Assembly (NCBI RefSeq): GCF_022761015.1
Contig: NZ_JAKWJQ010000003.1
Location: 310,001-374,000 of the forward strand
Direction of reading: 5' to 3'
DNA from: Humibacter sp. RRB41
GTDB taxonomy: Bacteria > Actinomycetota > Actinomycetes > Actinomycetales > Microbacteriaceae
Length of the DNA stretch: 64,000 bases
The notes under the pieces were generated by a model. The model saw only the letters and a list, made by a program, of their open reading frames with translations. It made no database searches and was not told the DNA's origin. Position 1 is the stretch's first letter. Every line of letters starts with the position of its first letter. Both the position numbers and the translations under genes were made by a program. This document shows positions 9,501 to 18,345 of this stretch, piece by piece.

Positions 9501-10409
9501 GAACGTGAGGGACTCCGCCCGCTTGATCGCTGGGACGAGGAGCGCGCGCGACCCGTCCGGCTTCGGCAGGTCGATGGCGATGCCCAGTCCGACGTGCGCG
9601 GGGGACACCACGGACGGCTTGCCGTCGACGATGTCGTAGAAGACGTTCTGGCTCGGGAACTGCTTGAGCGCCTGAATGAGCGCCCAGCCGATGATGTGGG
9701 TGAAGCTCACCTTGCCACCGCGAGTGCGCTGCAGGTGGTTGTTGATGACGATGCGATTGTCGATCATCAGCTTCGCGGGCACGGTGCGAACGCTGGTCGC
9801 GGTCGGCACCGTGAGGCTGGCGTCCATGTTCGTGGCGAGCGACTTGGCCATGCCGCGCAGCGGGCTGACGACCGGCTGTGGCTCTTCCTGCTGTGCGTCG
9901 TCTTGACGCTGGACGGTCTGCGGCGCCGTGACGGGAGCATCCGCTGGCACGGGAGTCGGGCGAGGCGCGACGGACGTGGTGCGCGCCACCGGCTGCGTCG
10001 CCGGTGTCTGGGCTGCGGGTGTTGGCGTCTCGGGGGCTCGCGCTGCCGGAGCTGGTGCCTCGGGCGCCGGGGACACCTGCGCGGCGGTGGCAGGTGCCGG
10101 AGCATCGGATGCCGTGATGAGAGCTGCGGGAACCTCGGCCGGTGTCGCGGCGTCGGTCTGAGCTTCAGGGGCGGGAGCCTGTGGTACGGCGGGCTGTGCC
10201 TGGTGTGCAGGTTGGGCATCCGCTGCGGGAGTGGCTGGGGCCTTCGCCTTGCCGGGCGTGTAGGCCTCGAGAATGGGCCACCACGACTTGTCGACCGAGT
10301 TCTTGTCGACGATGTACTGCTCGTACAATTCGTCGACGAGCCATTCGTTGGCTCCGAATTCCCCCGATGCTCCTTCGTCTGTTCCTACACCGGTCAACTG
10401 GCTCGACAC
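6507..10409 (-). CDS. kgd: Multifunctional 2-oxoglutarate dehydrogenase E1 / decarboxylase (KGD type)
   Basis: Actinobacterial fusion of an E2-like succinyltransferase domain with the thiamine-diphosphate E1 component; it decarboxylates 2-oxoglutarate in the TCA cycle. N-terminal helix GANEWLVDELYEQYIVD (about residues 17-33), a Pro/Ala/Gln-rich linker to ~150, an acyltransferase domain with TYDHRVIQGAGSGEFL (about 360), then E1 motifs GMAHRGRLNVL, ININNQVGF and HNEGDDPSMTQP. I place the start at GTG 10409 (1300 residues, beginning VSSQLTG), where similarity to this family starts; the frame stays open to 10550, but the extra 47 residues look non-coding. It is divergent from guaB1. Confidence 0.93.
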   Translation of the reverse strand: MSSQLTGVGTDEGASGEFGANEWLVDELYEQYIVDKNSVDKSWWPILEAYTPGKAKAPATPAADAQPAHQAQPAVPQAPAPEAQTDAATPAEVPAALITASDAPAPATAAQVSPAPEAPAPAARAPETPTPAAQTPATQPVARTTSVAPRPTPVPADAPVTAPQTVQRQDDAQQEEPQPVVSPLRGMAKSLATNMDASLTVPTATSVRTVPAKLMIDNRIVINNHLQRTRGGKVSFTHIIGWALIQALKQFPSQNVFYDIVDGKPSVVSPAHVGLGIAIDLPKPDGSRALLVPAIKRAESLTFGDYLAAYEDLVKRARSNKLTADDFAGASVSLTNPGGIGTVHSVPRLMKGQGCIIGAGALEYPAEFQGASLKTLTMLGIGKTITLTSTYDHRVIQGAGSGEFLKIVHELLTGQRHFYDDIFAALRIPYDPIHWAEDISVDLASAVDKTARVQELINAFRVRGHLMADIDPLEYKQRTHPDLDIATHGLTFWDLDREFVTGRFGGDKRQMLLRDILGVLRDSYCRTVGIEYMHIQDPAQRKWIQDHIEVPYEKPTHDEQLRILGRLNEAEAFETFLQTKYVGQKRFSLEGGESTIALLDAVLQQAAQEDLDEVAIGMAHRGRLNVLTNIAGKTYGQIFREFEGAQDPRTVGGSGDVKYHLGTEGTFTGANGKEIAVYLAANPSHLEVVDGVLEGIARAKQDRRPAGTFLTLPVLIHGDAAMAGQGIVVETMQMSQLRAYRTGGTIHININNQVGFTTPPSEGRTSVYATDVAKTIQAPIFHVNGDDPEAVVRVGELAYKYRQEFKRDVVIDLIVYRRRGHNEGDDPSMTQPLMYNLIEAKRSVRRLYTEALVGRGDISEEEYEQAHQDFQERLERAFAETHAAQTGSIPVVSGDQASINDLELPEAQRNAGHGDLATTGVSESVIETIGQAFDNKPAGFTVHPKLQQLLTKRVEMTQKGGIDWAMGELLALGSVLLEGTPVRLVGQDSRRGTFVQRQAVLHDRVNGQEWLPLANLSDNQAKFWIYDSLLSEYAAMGFEYGYSVERPDALVLWEAQFGDFGNGAQTVIDEFITSAEQKWGQRSSLVLLLPHGYEGQGPDHSSARIERYLQLSAENNMTVARPSTPASYFHLLRRQAYSRPRTPLVVFTPKAMLRLRGATSDVSEFTSGSFQQVLDDQRGVDKSSVKRVLIMSGKVYYDAKNELDKNPNDEVALVRVEQYYPFPAEQLKSVLAGYPNAEFAWLQDEPENQGAWIYMALESAKAGLPPLGVYARAASASPATGSAKRHAQEQTDLIKRAITL

Positions 10410-10581
10410 AGCCGTTCGCCCACTCTCTTCGTTGATTGGATTTTCCGGGAGGAATCCGATCGCTGAGGGCACAGCCGACCGGCCTTCCGACCGGAAGTCA
10501 AGCCTAATCGAATCGTCCGGGCGGCGTGGCCCTGCGCGGCGCGTCGACACAGCCGGCTCGCAGGCTTTCAGCAGGGCGGTC

Positions 10582-10587
10582 TACCGT
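10582..10587 (+). promoter_or_regulatory. Likely -10 of guaB1 (leaderless)
   Basis: TACCGT ends 7 nt before the guaB1 ATG, and no Shine-Dalgarno is seen between them. This is the common start arrangement in this window. No -35 is recognisable. Confidence 0.45.
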
Positions 10588-10594
10588 TGTCCTC

Positions 10595-12034
10595 ATGCAG
10601 TTCTATGGGACGGCGCCGACGCACGATCTGACTTATTCCGACGTCTTTCTGGTGCCGAGCAGGTCGAACGTCACGAGCCGCCTCGACGTCTCGCTCGCAC
10701 CGGGCGACGGTTCGGGGGCGAGCATCCCGATCGTGTCGGCGAACATGAACTCGGTGACCGGTCCGCGGCTGGCCGCCACGCTGGCCCGTCGCGGCGGGCT
10801 CGGTGTGCTGCCGCAGGACATGCATCCGCAAGACCTCGAGGCCGCCATCGTCTGGGTGAAGTCTCAGCCTGTGGCATTCGACTCGCCGTTCGTGATGAGC
10901 CCTGACGAGTCAGTTCAGGAGGCCCTCGCGGTCGTTCCGCCGGTCGAGGGACACGGCATCGTTCTGCACGACGCCGATGGCCGGTATGTCGGATGCCTGT
11001 CGGCGCTCGACCTCGCCGCAGCGCTTCCCGACGCCCGGCTCGGCGAACTGCTGCACGGTTCGCGCGCATCGATCGACGCCGAGGACGTGCCGAACGGCCG
11101 TGCGGCATTCGACCTGCTCGACGCAGCCGGGCTCGACTTCGCCCCTGTGCTCGATCACGGCCGGGTGATCGGCACGATCAATCGCACGAGCGCTCTGCGC
11201 TCGACGATCTACGACCCGGCCCTGGATGCCGACGGCCGGCTCCGCGTCGCGGCCGCCATCGGCGTCAACGGCGATATCGAGGGCAGGGCGAAGGCGCTCG
11301 TCGCGTCGGGTGTCGACGTGTTGGTTCTCGACACCGCGCACGGAGACCAGGACAGCATGCGCCGTGCCATCCACACGGTCGCCGGCCTGCGACTCGGCGT
11401 GCCGATCGTGGCGGGGAATGTGGTCACGGAGCAGGCGGTGCGCGATCTCGTGGCGGCGGGCGCGGACATCCTGAAGGTCGGAGTCGGACCGGGCGCCATG
11501 TGCACGACGCGCATGATGACCGCCGTCGGCAGGCCGCAGTTCTCGGCCGTTCTCGAGACGGCGGCGACAGCTCGCGAGCTCGGAGCCCACGTGTGGGCCG
11601 ACGGCGGAGTGCGGTATCCGCGCGACGTTGCGCTGGCGCTCGCAGCGGGAGGATCGTCGGTGATGATCGGTTCCTGGTTCGCCGGCACGGTCGAGGCACC
11701 AGGACGGCTGCAGACGGATGCTGACGGCCGGCTCTACAAAGAGAGCTGGGGCATGGCATCCACCAAGGCCGTGCAGCAGCGCTTCGAACGGCTGTCGCCG
11801 TACGAACAGGCCCGCAAGAAGCTCTTCGCCGAGGGGATCTCCAGCTCGAGCATCTACCTCGACCCGCTGCGGCCGTCGGTGGAAGACCTGCTCGACATGA
11901 TCACCACCGGGCTGCGCAGCTCGTTCACGTACGCGGGAGCACGGTCGCTGACGGAGTTCCACGACCGTGCGCTGGTGGGCATCCAGTCCGCTGCCGGCTA
12001 CGAAGAGGGCAAGGCGCTTCCCGTCAGCTGGTGA
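10595..12034 (+). CDS. guaB1: GuaB1-family IMP dehydrogenase-related protein (probable GMP reductase)
   Basis: A 479-residue TIM-barrel purine nucleotide enzyme with a CBS-domain pair inserted at about residues 95-205. The catalytic loop GVGPGAMCTTRMMTAVGRPQ (about 298-317) supplies the nucleophilic cysteine. Mycobacterial GuaB1 has been reported to act as a GMP reductase regulated through its CBS domains, so purine interconversion (GMP to IMP) is the best guess over true IMP dehydrogenase. The ATG at 10595 was chosen because conserved sequence (MQFYG...DLTYSDVFLVP) begins there. Its stop overlaps the convergent pepN stop by 11 nt. Confidence 0.88.
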   Translation: MQFYGTAPTHDLTYSDVFLVPSRSNVTSRLDVSLAPGDGSGASIPIVSANMNSVTGPRLAATLARRGGLGVLPQDMHPQDLEAAIVWVKSQPVAFDSPFVMSPDESVQEALAVVPPVEGHGIVLHDADGRYVGCLSALDLAAALPDARLGELLHGSRASIDAEDVPNGRAAFDLLDAAGLDFAPVLDHGRVIGTINRTSALRSTIYDPALDADGRLRVAAAIGVNGDIEGRAKALVASGVDVLVLDTAHGDQDSMRRAIHTVAGLRLGVPIVAGNVVTEQAVRDLVAAGADILKVGVGPGAMCTTRMMTAVGRPQFSAVLETAATARELGAHVWADGGVRYPRDVALALAAGGSSVMIGSWFAGTVEAPGRLQTDADGRLYKESWGMASTKAVQQRFERLSPYEQARKKLFAEGISSSSIYLDPLRPSVEDLLDMITTGLRSSFTYAGARSLTEFHDRALVGIQSAAGYEEGKALPVSW

Positions 12035-14534
12035 GGCGCGGCTGCGCGGCACGCACGCGCAGGTCGCGGGCGAGATGGTCGCGGCCCTCGGCGACGAGCC
12101 GCAGGAGCGCGGCCGGCGCATCGTCATTCGCCGACATCCAGGCATCCGCGTTCGCGAGGGAGTCCCCACGCGGGAACAGTCCGTCGACGATCAGCTCGGC
12201 CATCTCGATGCTGCGCTGCGCCCACACCTCGCGGAGCGCGGCGAAGTACGCGTCGTCGTAGCGCGCGGTCAGGTCACGCCTGCCGCCCGCCGTGAAACCG
12301 GCGATCGTGGCTTCCAGGTGGTCGTTGGTCAGCGACGTGTCGGTGAGAGCGGCGTGCCAGGCATCCGCCTTGACCGATTCGAGCGGTCGGGAGGCGAGAG
12401 CCTCGATCAGGGCGGTGCGCCCGGACGCCGTGTCGTCGCGTGCGAGCTCCGTCAGCAGCAAGGGCTCGTCGGCGTGGCCGGTCGTGGCGAGCGCCGAGGC
12501 GAACGACCACCGCAGATCGGGATCGAGCGCGAGGCCATCGGGCGCAGGCGCCGATCCGTCGAGAATCGCCAGGATGTCCGGCGCCCCGCCGTCGTCGTAG
12601 TTCGCCGCTCCAGCGACGGCGCGCGCCCAGGCGAGCTGCCCGCCGCTGCCCGGATCGGCGGAGGCCAGGCCCGACCACGTCGTCTTCAGCCACGCCGAGC
12701 GCTCGGCGGTGCGCGCCGACTCTGGCACGTAGTGCTGGATCGCGAACAGCGCGTTGCCGAGCACCGCGGCCAGCAGGCCGCTGTTCGTCTCGGCCGTCGC
12801 GTGCCCCCGCGCGACCGCCAGGTAGCGTGCCACCGGATACTCGCCGTCCCTGGTCGCATTCCACAGCGACGACCAGACGAGCCCTCTGGCGAGCGGGTCG
12901 ACGATGGCGCTGAGCTTGGCTTCGACAGTGGCAAGGGAGCGCTCGTCGAGCCGTACCTTCGCGTACGTCAGGTCGCCGTCGTTCAACAGCACGAGCGCGG
13001 CATCCTTGTCGCCGATGCCCACCGGCTCGCCCGCCACGTCGAACTCGCGCCGCGCGCGTCGCACGATGGCGCCCGACGGGTCGGCGTCGTACCAGCCGAC
13101 GGCCAGACGATGCGGGCGATCATCGGATGGCACGATGGCGAGTCCGTTCGGCCCCTGCGCGACGGTGAGGGTCGTCACGCCGGTCGTTTCGAGCCAGTGA
13201 GTCGACCAGGCCCGCAGATCGCGGCCGGACGTCTGCTCCAGTGCCTCGAGAAGATCGTTCAGCGTGGTGTTGCCGAACGCGTGCTCGCGAAAATAGTGGC
13301 GGGCCCCCTCGAAGAACGCATCCCTTCCCACATAGGCGACGAGCTGCTTGAGCACCGCGGCGCCCTTCGCGTAGGTGATGCCGTCGAAGTTCAACTTGGC
13401 AGCTTCGAGGTCGACGATGTCGGCGGCGATCGGATGCGTCGTCGGCAGTTGGTCTTGCAGGTACGCCCACATCTTGCGGCGCTCGGCGAAGCTCACCCAG
13501 GCATCCGGCCAGGCGGTCGCCTCGGCGACGGCGAGCGTGCCCATGTAGTCGGCGAACGACTCCTTGAGCCAGAGGTCGTCCCACCACTTCATCGTGACCA
13601 GGTCGCCGAACCACATGTGCGCCATCTCGTGCAGGATCGTCGTCGCACGACGCTCGTGCTGTGACGCCGTCGCCGCTCCGCGGAAGATGTACCGCTCGGT
13701 GAACGTGACGCATCCGGGGTTCTCCATCGCGCCGAGGTTGTACTCCGGCACGAGCACCTGGTCGTACTTGCCCCACGGGTACGGGTAGTCGAAGGCATCC
13801 GTGAAGAAGTCGAGCCCCTGCCGGGTGACTTCGAGGAACTCGTCAGCGTCGAGGTGCTTGGCCAGGGACCGGCGGCAGTACACGCCGAGTGGCACGGTGA
13901 GTTCCCCGCGGCTCCAGACGCCGTCCGCGTGATGGTACGGACCCGCGATGACTGCGGTGATGTATGTGGAGATGGGCAGTGTCGGCTCGAAGACGACGCG
14001 TTGCACGTCGCCCTCCGCCGTGCGATAGGCGACCGAGCGATTCGAGACGACCGACCACTCGGCTGCGGCGTGCACCACGAACGTGAAGGGCGCCTTCAGG
14101 TCCGGCTGCTCGAAGCAGGCGAACACGCGCCGGGCATCCGCCGGTTCGTACTGCGTGTAGAGGTAGGTCTCGCCGTCCACGGGGTCGGTGAAACGGTGCA
14201 GTCCTTCGCCCGTGCGGCTGTACGTCGCGGTCGCCGCGATCGTCACCGTGTTCAGCGCGTCGAGACCGTCGACCAGGATGCGTGCCCCGTCGTAGCGCAC
14301 GTCGACGCTGCGGCCGTTCACGGTGACGGACTCGACATGCGAGCCGATGAAGTCGAACCAGGTCGACTCGGCGGTCGCTGCGAACTCGACGGTGGTCCTG
14401 CTGGAGAAACCCTGGACAGACGGATCCGCCGCTGCGCTCAGGTCGAGCTCGACGCGGTAGGAGTGCACGGTCAGTGCGTCGGATCGGGTGGATGTCTCGG
14501 CTCTGGTCAAGTTGGCGGAGCTCATGTGCCCCAT
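12024..14534 (-). CDS. pepN: Aminopeptidase N (M1 zinc metallopeptidase)
   Basis: An 836-residue cytosolic aminopeptidase that removes N-terminal residues from peptides. Exopeptidase motif LGAMENPGCVTF (about 264), zinc site HEMAHMWFGD (HExxH, about 303) and the third ligand in WLKESFADYMG; the C-terminal half is the ERAP1-like helical domain. Length is normal for actinobacterial PepN. Start: the first ATG at 14534 or the ATG at 14525 three codons later; I cannot separate them. It converges on guaB1 with an 11-nt overlap. Confidence 0.95.
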   Translation of the reverse strand: MGHMSSANLTRAETSTRSDALTVHSYRVELDLSAAADPSVQGFSSRTTVEFAATAESTWFDFIGSHVESVTVNGRSVDVRYDGARILVDGLDALNTVTIAATATYSRTGEGLHRFTDPVDGETYLYTQYEPADARRVFACFEQPDLKAPFTFVVHAAAEWSVVSNRSVAYRTAEGDVQRVVFEPTLPISTYITAVIAGPYHHADGVWSRGELTVPLGVYCRRSLAKHLDADEFLEVTRQGLDFFTDAFDYPYPWGKYDQVLVPEYNLGAMENPGCVTFTERYIFRGAATASQHERRATTILHEMAHMWFGDLVTMKWWDDLWLKESFADYMGTLAVAEATAWPDAWVSFAERRKMWAYLQDQLPTTHPIAADIVDLEAAKLNFDGITYAKGAAVLKQLVAYVGRDAFFEGARHYFREHAFGNTTLNDLLEALEQTSGRDLRAWSTHWLETTGVTTLTVAQGPNGLAIVPSDDRPHRLAVGWYDADPSGAIVRRARREFDVAGEPVGIGDKDAALVLLNDGDLTYAKVRLDERSLATVEAKLSAIVDPLARGLVWSSLWNATRDGEYPVARYLAVARGHATAETNSGLLAAVLGNALFAIQHYVPESARTAERSAWLKTTWSGLASADPGSGGQLAWARAVAGAANYDDGGAPDILAILDGSAPAPDGLALDPDLRWSFASALATTGHADEPLLLTELARDDTASGRTALIEALASRPLESVKADAWHAALTDTSLTNDHLEATIAGFTAGGRRDLTARYDDAYFAALREVWAQRSIEMAELIVDGLFPRGDSLANADAWMSANDDAPAALLRLVAEGRDHLARDLRVRAAQPRLTS

Positions 14535-14565
14535 CGTTTCACGCTCTTGTCAGGTGCTCGTTCCG

Positions 14566-14571
14566 TATAAT
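14566..14571 (+). promoter_or_regulatory. Consensus -10 upstream of the CNNM pair
   Basis: A perfect TATAAT, unusual in this GC-rich window, with a TTGTCA only 13 nt before it, so the -35 assignment is weak. Transcription would start near 14578, about 96 nt before the GTG of the first CNNM gene. Confidence 0.6.
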
Positions 14572-14673
14572 CGGCAGGACAATGGACGACCCTCCCTCTG
14601 CCTGTTCGCCCAGCTTTCCGCGTGGCATGACGCCGCTGCGCGAGCGTCCTCGCCTCAGTGGCCGGTGGAGCGC

Positions 14674-16041
14674 GTGATCGAGTGGATCATGCTGGCCGCC
14701 GGCATCGTGCTCACGATCGGCACCGGATTCTTCGTCGCCAGCGAGTTCGCGCTCGTCAACCTCGACCGCGCTGATCTCGAGGCTCGGCGCGATCGCGGCG
14801 AGACCCGGCTCGGCATGACGATCGCCGCGCTGAAGATCACCTCGACGCATCTCTCGAGCGCCCAGCTCGGCATCACGCTGACGACCCTGCTCACCGGTTA
14901 TCTCCTCGAACCGGCCATCTCATCGCTGCTCGCTCCAGGGCTCACAGCGATCGGCATGCCGGAAGGTGCCGTGTCGCCGATCGGCACGGTCGTCGGCATC
15001 GTGCTCGCAACGCTCGTCTCGATGATCCTCGGCGAGCTGGTGCCCAAGGGTTTCGCGCTGGCCCTGCCGCGTACGACGGCGAAGATCGTGATCCCGTTCC
15101 AGACGGCGTTCACCACGGTGTTCCGACCCGCGGTGTTCGTGCTGAACGCGAGCGCCAACGGTGTGCTCAGGCTGTTCGGTGTCACACCGAAGGAGGAGCT
15201 GTCGGGTGCGCGCAGCGCGGAGGAACTGGCATCCCTCGTGCGCCGCTCGGCCAGCGCCGGGTTGCTCGAGTCCGACACCGCGACACTGCTGGGCCGCACG
15301 CTGCGGTTCTCGGAGCACACCGCCTCCGACGTGATGACACCGAGACCGCGGGTGGCGAGCGTGCGGCGCTCCGATCCTGCGACCGAGATCCTCGCGCTGG
15401 CCAGGAGCACGGGGTACTCGAGGTTCCCGGTCGTCGATGACGACATCGACGACATCGTCGGCGTCGTGCATGTGAAGCAGGCCGTCGCGGTGCCGATCGA
15501 GCGCAGGCAACTGGTGCCGGCATCCGCTCTGCAGACGGATGCTGTGCGCGTGCCCGAGACGATGACGCTCGACACCCTGCTCGGCGAGCTTCGCGGCAAG
15601 GGCTACCAGATGGCCGTGGTCATGGACGAGTACGGCGGCACCGCCGGCGTCGCCACGCTGGAGGACCTCGTCGAGGAACTGGTCGGCGAGGTTGCTGACG
15701 AGCACGACCGTACCCGCGTCGATGTGGTGCGCGGCGTCGGATCGATCACCATCTCAGGCATGCTGCGACCCGATGAGGTGAAGGATCGAACGGGCATCGA
15801 CATTCCCGACGACGGTCCGTACGAGACCGTCGCGGGGTTCGTGATGAACGAGCTCGACCGGCTCCCGATCGTCGGTGACGAGGTGCGCGTCGGCGGTGGC
15901 ATGCTGCGGGTGGAGCGCCTCGACGGCCGCCGGGTCGACACGCTGCGGTTCACACCCGACTTGGATGACACCACAGACGGCGCCGGCGACGGCGATGGCG
16001 ACGGGGCCGGGCACGCCGTGAAGGGGGGCGAGCATGCCTGA
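14674..16041 (+). CDS. CNNM/CorC-type membrane protein with CBS pair (HlyC/TlyC family) 1
   Basis: A 455-residue membrane protein: DUF21/CNNM transmembrane domain (hydrophobic segments at about 3-25, 60-85, 100-125 and 140-160), a CBS pair (about 210-330), then a CorC/HlyC C-terminal domain containing MDEYGGTAGVATLEDLVEELVGE. Relatives take part in Mg2+/Co2+ homeostasis; the name haemolysin is historical. Start: GTG 14674 (VIEWIMLAAG), just before the first membrane segment; GTG 14665 is an alternative. Translation further upstream would add an implausible N-terminus. It overlaps the next gene by 8 nt. Confidence 0.88.
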   Translation: MIEWIMLAAGIVLTIGTGFFVASEFALVNLDRADLEARRDRGETRLGMTIAALKITSTHLSSAQLGITLTTLLTGYLLEPAISSLLAPGLTAIGMPEGAVSPIGTVVGIVLATLVSMILGELVPKGFALALPRTTAKIVIPFQTAFTTVFRPAVFVLNASANGVLRLFGVTPKEELSGARSAEELASLVRRSASAGLLESDTATLLGRTLRFSEHTASDVMTPRPRVASVRRSDPATEILALARSTGYSRFPVVDDDIDDIVGVVHVKQAVAVPIERRQLVPASALQTDAVRVPETMTLDTLLGELRGKGYQMAVVMDEYGGTAGVATLEDLVEELVGEVADEHDRTRVDVVRGVGSITISGMLRPDEVKDRTGIDIPDDGPYETVAGFVMNELDRLPIVGDEVRVGGGMLRVERLDGRRVDTLRFTPDLDDTTDGAGDGDGDGAGHAVKGGEHA

Positions 16042-17071
16042 TTGGGTGGGCATCCTGCTGCTCGTCGTGTTGTTGCTCGGCAACGCCTTCTTCGTCGGCG
16101 CCGAGTTCGCCGTCATCTCGGCCCGTCGCTCCCAGATCGAGCCGGCGGCCGAGCGCGGCAGCCGCCGCGCACGCACCGCGCTGTGGGCCATGGAGCACGC
16201 CACGCTCATGCTGGCGACCACGCAGCTGGGCATCACGGTGTGCTCGCTGCTGATCCTGAATGTGTCGGAGCCCGCGATCCACCATCTGCTCGAGGCGCCG
16301 CTGGGGCTGACCGGACTCTCGGATGCCTGGATCGGCGGCATCGCGTTCGCCATCGCGCTCGTGCTCGTGACGTTCCTGCACGTGGTGTTCGGTGAGATGG
16401 TGCCGAAGAACATCTCGTTCTCGGTGCCGGATCGTGCGGTGTTGCTGCTCGCGTCGCCGCTCGTCGGAATCGCCCGCGTGCTCAACCCGATCGTCGGCGC
16501 GCTGAACGCGACGTCGAACGGCATCGTGAGGCTGTTCGGCGTGACGCCGAAGAACGAAGCGGTCAGCACCTTCACGCTGGACGAGGTCGCGACGATCGTC
16601 GACCAGTCGACCAGAGAGGGTGTGCTGACCGACCGCACCGGCACACTCAGCAACGCGTTCGAGTTCTCGGCGATGAAGGTGAAGGATGTCGCCATCTCGC
16701 TGGACTCGCTGGTCTGCCTCCCTGAGGACGCCAGTCCTGCCGACCTCGAGCGCGCCGTCGCGAAGCACGGGTTCTCCCGGTACGTCGTCGTGGATTCCAC
16801 CGGGGAACCGGTCGGCTATGTGCACCTGAAGGATGTGCTCGACCTCGAGGGCGACGGATACACGCTGCCGATTCCGCGCGGACGCATCAGAAAACTGGTG
16901 TCGCTGACACCGGAGACCGATGTCGAGGACGCGCTCGCGGTCATGCGACGGTCCGGCGGCCACGTCGGCCGCAGCGTCGATGCCGAGGGACCGACGCTGG
17001 GAGTCGTGTTCCTCGAGGACATCATCGAGGAACTCGTTGGCGAGGTGCAGGACGCGACTCGTCGCGGCTGA
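16034..17071 (+). CDS. CNNM/CorC-type membrane protein with CBS pair 2
   Basis: A 345-residue paralogue of the preceding gene, starting at an ATG inside its 3' end. It has the DUF21 membrane domain (first segment at residues 5-25, FFVGAEFAVISARRSQIE) and a CBS pair (about 215-335, ending FLEDIIEELVGEV), but lacks the C-terminal CorC/HlyC domain of its neighbour. The two probably work together, perhaps as a hetero-oligomer, in divalent-cation handling. Such tandem pairs are common in actinobacteria. Copy B of the repeat element begins right after the stop. Confidence 0.87.
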   Translation: MPDWVGILLLVVLLLGNAFFVGAEFAVISARRSQIEPAAERGSRRARTALWAMEHATLMLATTQLGITVCSLLILNVSEPAIHHLLEAPLGLTGLSDAWIGGIAFAIALVLVTFLHVVFGEMVPKNISFSVPDRAVLLLASPLVGIARVLNPIVGALNATSNGIVRLFGVTPKNEAVSTFTLDEVATIVDQSTREGVLTDRTGTLSNAFEFSAMKVKDVAISLDSLVCLPEDASPADLERAVAKHGFSRYVVVDSTGEPVGYVHLKDVLDLEGDGYTLPIPRGRIRKLVSLTPETDVEDALAVMRRSGGHVGRSVDAEGPTLGVVFLEDIIEELVGEVQDATRRG

Positions 17072-17075
17072 GTCG

Positions 17076-17180
17076 TCTTGCGCGCCGGTCCCAGCCCGGC
17101 GCGCCGCTGTCGGCTTGTCGAGATGGTTGCGATCGGCGCCGGCTGAGCCGCCGCCTTGTGGGGCGAGTCGCGTTCGTTCG
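17076..17180 (+). repeat. Dispersed intergenic element, copy B (with hairpin 17080-17104)
   Basis: Similar to copy A over about 100 nt. The hairpin pairs GCGCGCCGG (17080-17088) with CCGGCGCGC (17096-17104) around TCCCAGC. It begins 8 nt after the stop of the upstream gene, as in copy A. One stem pair differs from copy A by a compensatory A-T to G-C change. Confidence 0.7.
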
Positions 17181-17213
17181 GTGTTGCGGGTTGGGTGCGG
17201 TGAGCGTTCGCGA

Positions 17214-18293
17214 TCAGCGCCGCCAGCGGGCGCGCAGGTACTGGCCCGGCCAGTAATCGAGGTCGACTCCCAGCTCGTGCGCGGCGCGGAGCGGGAAGTG
17301 CGGGTCTCGCAGCAGTTCGCGGGCGAGCGAGACGGCATCCGCCTGGCCCGACGTCACGATCTCGGATGCCTGTTCCGGCTCCGTGATGATCCCCACCGCA
17401 GAGACGGGCAGCCCCGTCGCCCGCTTGATGTGCGCGGCGAAGGGCACCTGGTAGCCGGGGCCGATCGGGATGTCCGCCGGCACGTTTCCGCCCGAGGAGA
17501 TGTCGAAGAAGTCGGCGCCGGCATCGAAGCACCACCGCGCCACCGTGGCGCAGGCATCCACGTCCCAGCCGGTCGGCGCCCAGTCGCTGGCGGAGAATCG
17601 CACGAACACCGGCAGCTCTCCGACCGTCTCGCGCACGGATGTCACAACGCGCAGCAGCAGACGCGCCCGGTTCTCGAGGCTCCCGCCGTAATCGTCGCCG
17701 CGCAGGTTGCTCACGGGGGAGAGGAACTCGTGCAGCAGGTAGCCGTGTGCGGCGTGGATCTCGACCATACCGAAGCCGGCGTCGACGGCTCGCCTGGCGG
17801 CATCCGCGAACGACTGCACGATATGGTCGATGCCCGCAACGTCGAGCTCATCGGGCACGGCGAAATCGCCGAAGGGCACGGCCGACGGCGCGAGGGTCGG
17901 CCATCCGCCCTCCTCAGCCGGGATCGTTCCGCTGCGTCCGTCGGCTCCCCACGGTGCGAACGTGGATGCCTTGCGACCGGCGTGGGCCAGTTGGATGCCG
18001 GGCACGGCGCCCTGCGACGCGATGAATTCGGTGATCGGGCGCCAGGCATCCGTCTGCGTCTCGTTCCAGATGCCGGTGTCGCGGTCGGAGATGCGTCCAT
18101 CGGGAACGACAGCGGTCGCCTCTGCGATCACGAGCGACGCGCCCCCGGCGGCGATGGATCCCAGGTGGACGAGGTGCCACGGCGTCGGAACGCCGTCACG
18201 CTGCATCACCGAGTACTGGCACATCGGCGCGGCGAAGATGCGGTTGCGCAGGTGCGTTCCGCGCACGTCCACAGGATCGAAGATGTCGGCCAC
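17214..18293 (-). CDS. NADH:flavin oxidoreductase, old yellow enzyme family (YqjM/NamA-like)
   Basis: A 359-residue FMN-dependent TIM-barrel ene-reductase, cytoplasmic. Features of the YqjM branch: APMCQYS near residue 25 (the cysteine that tunes FMN), HAGRKAS (about 110) and EIHAAHGYLLHEFLSPVSN (about 175-195) with the substrate-binding histidines, then DDYGGSLENRARL. Members reduce activated C=C bonds and are often linked to electrophile or oxidative stress. The start is GTG with GGAAG 4 nt upstream. It lies 52 nt downstream of the HAD gene on the same strand and may be cotranscribed. Confidence 0.9.
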   Translation of the reverse strand: MADIFDPVDVRGTHLRNRIFAAPMCQYSVMQRDGVPTPWHLVHLGSIAAGGASLVIAEATAVVPDGRISDRDTGIWNETQTDAWRPITEFIASQGAVPGIQLAHAGRKASTFAPWGADGRSGTIPAEEGGWPTLAPSAVPFGDFAVPDELDVAGIDHIVQSFADAARRAVDAGFGMVEIHAAHGYLLHEFLSPVSNLRGDDYGGSLENRARLLLRVVTSVRETVGELPVFVRFSASDWAPTGWDVDACATVARWCFDAGADFFDISSGGNVPADIPIGPGYQVPFAAHIKRATGLPVSAVGIITEPEQASEIVTSGQADAVSLARELLRDPHFPLRAAHELGVDLDYWPGQYLRARWRR

Positions 18294-18345
18294 GAGGCTT
18301 CCGTTCTGTTGTGATGTACCCCGGCTCGCTCAGAGATCTTGGCTG

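Noticed and set aside
6483-10466. Very long open frame (about 1300 codons) on the plus strand opposite kgd
   Set aside because: It mirrors the kgd reading frame in GC-rich DNA, is Arg/Val/His-rich without domain patterns, and kgd has clear enzyme motifs.
12024-12034. Frameshift or misannotated end at the guaB1/pepN junction
   Set aside because: Both proteins are full length with intact motifs; the 11-nt overlap is an ordinary convergent overlap.
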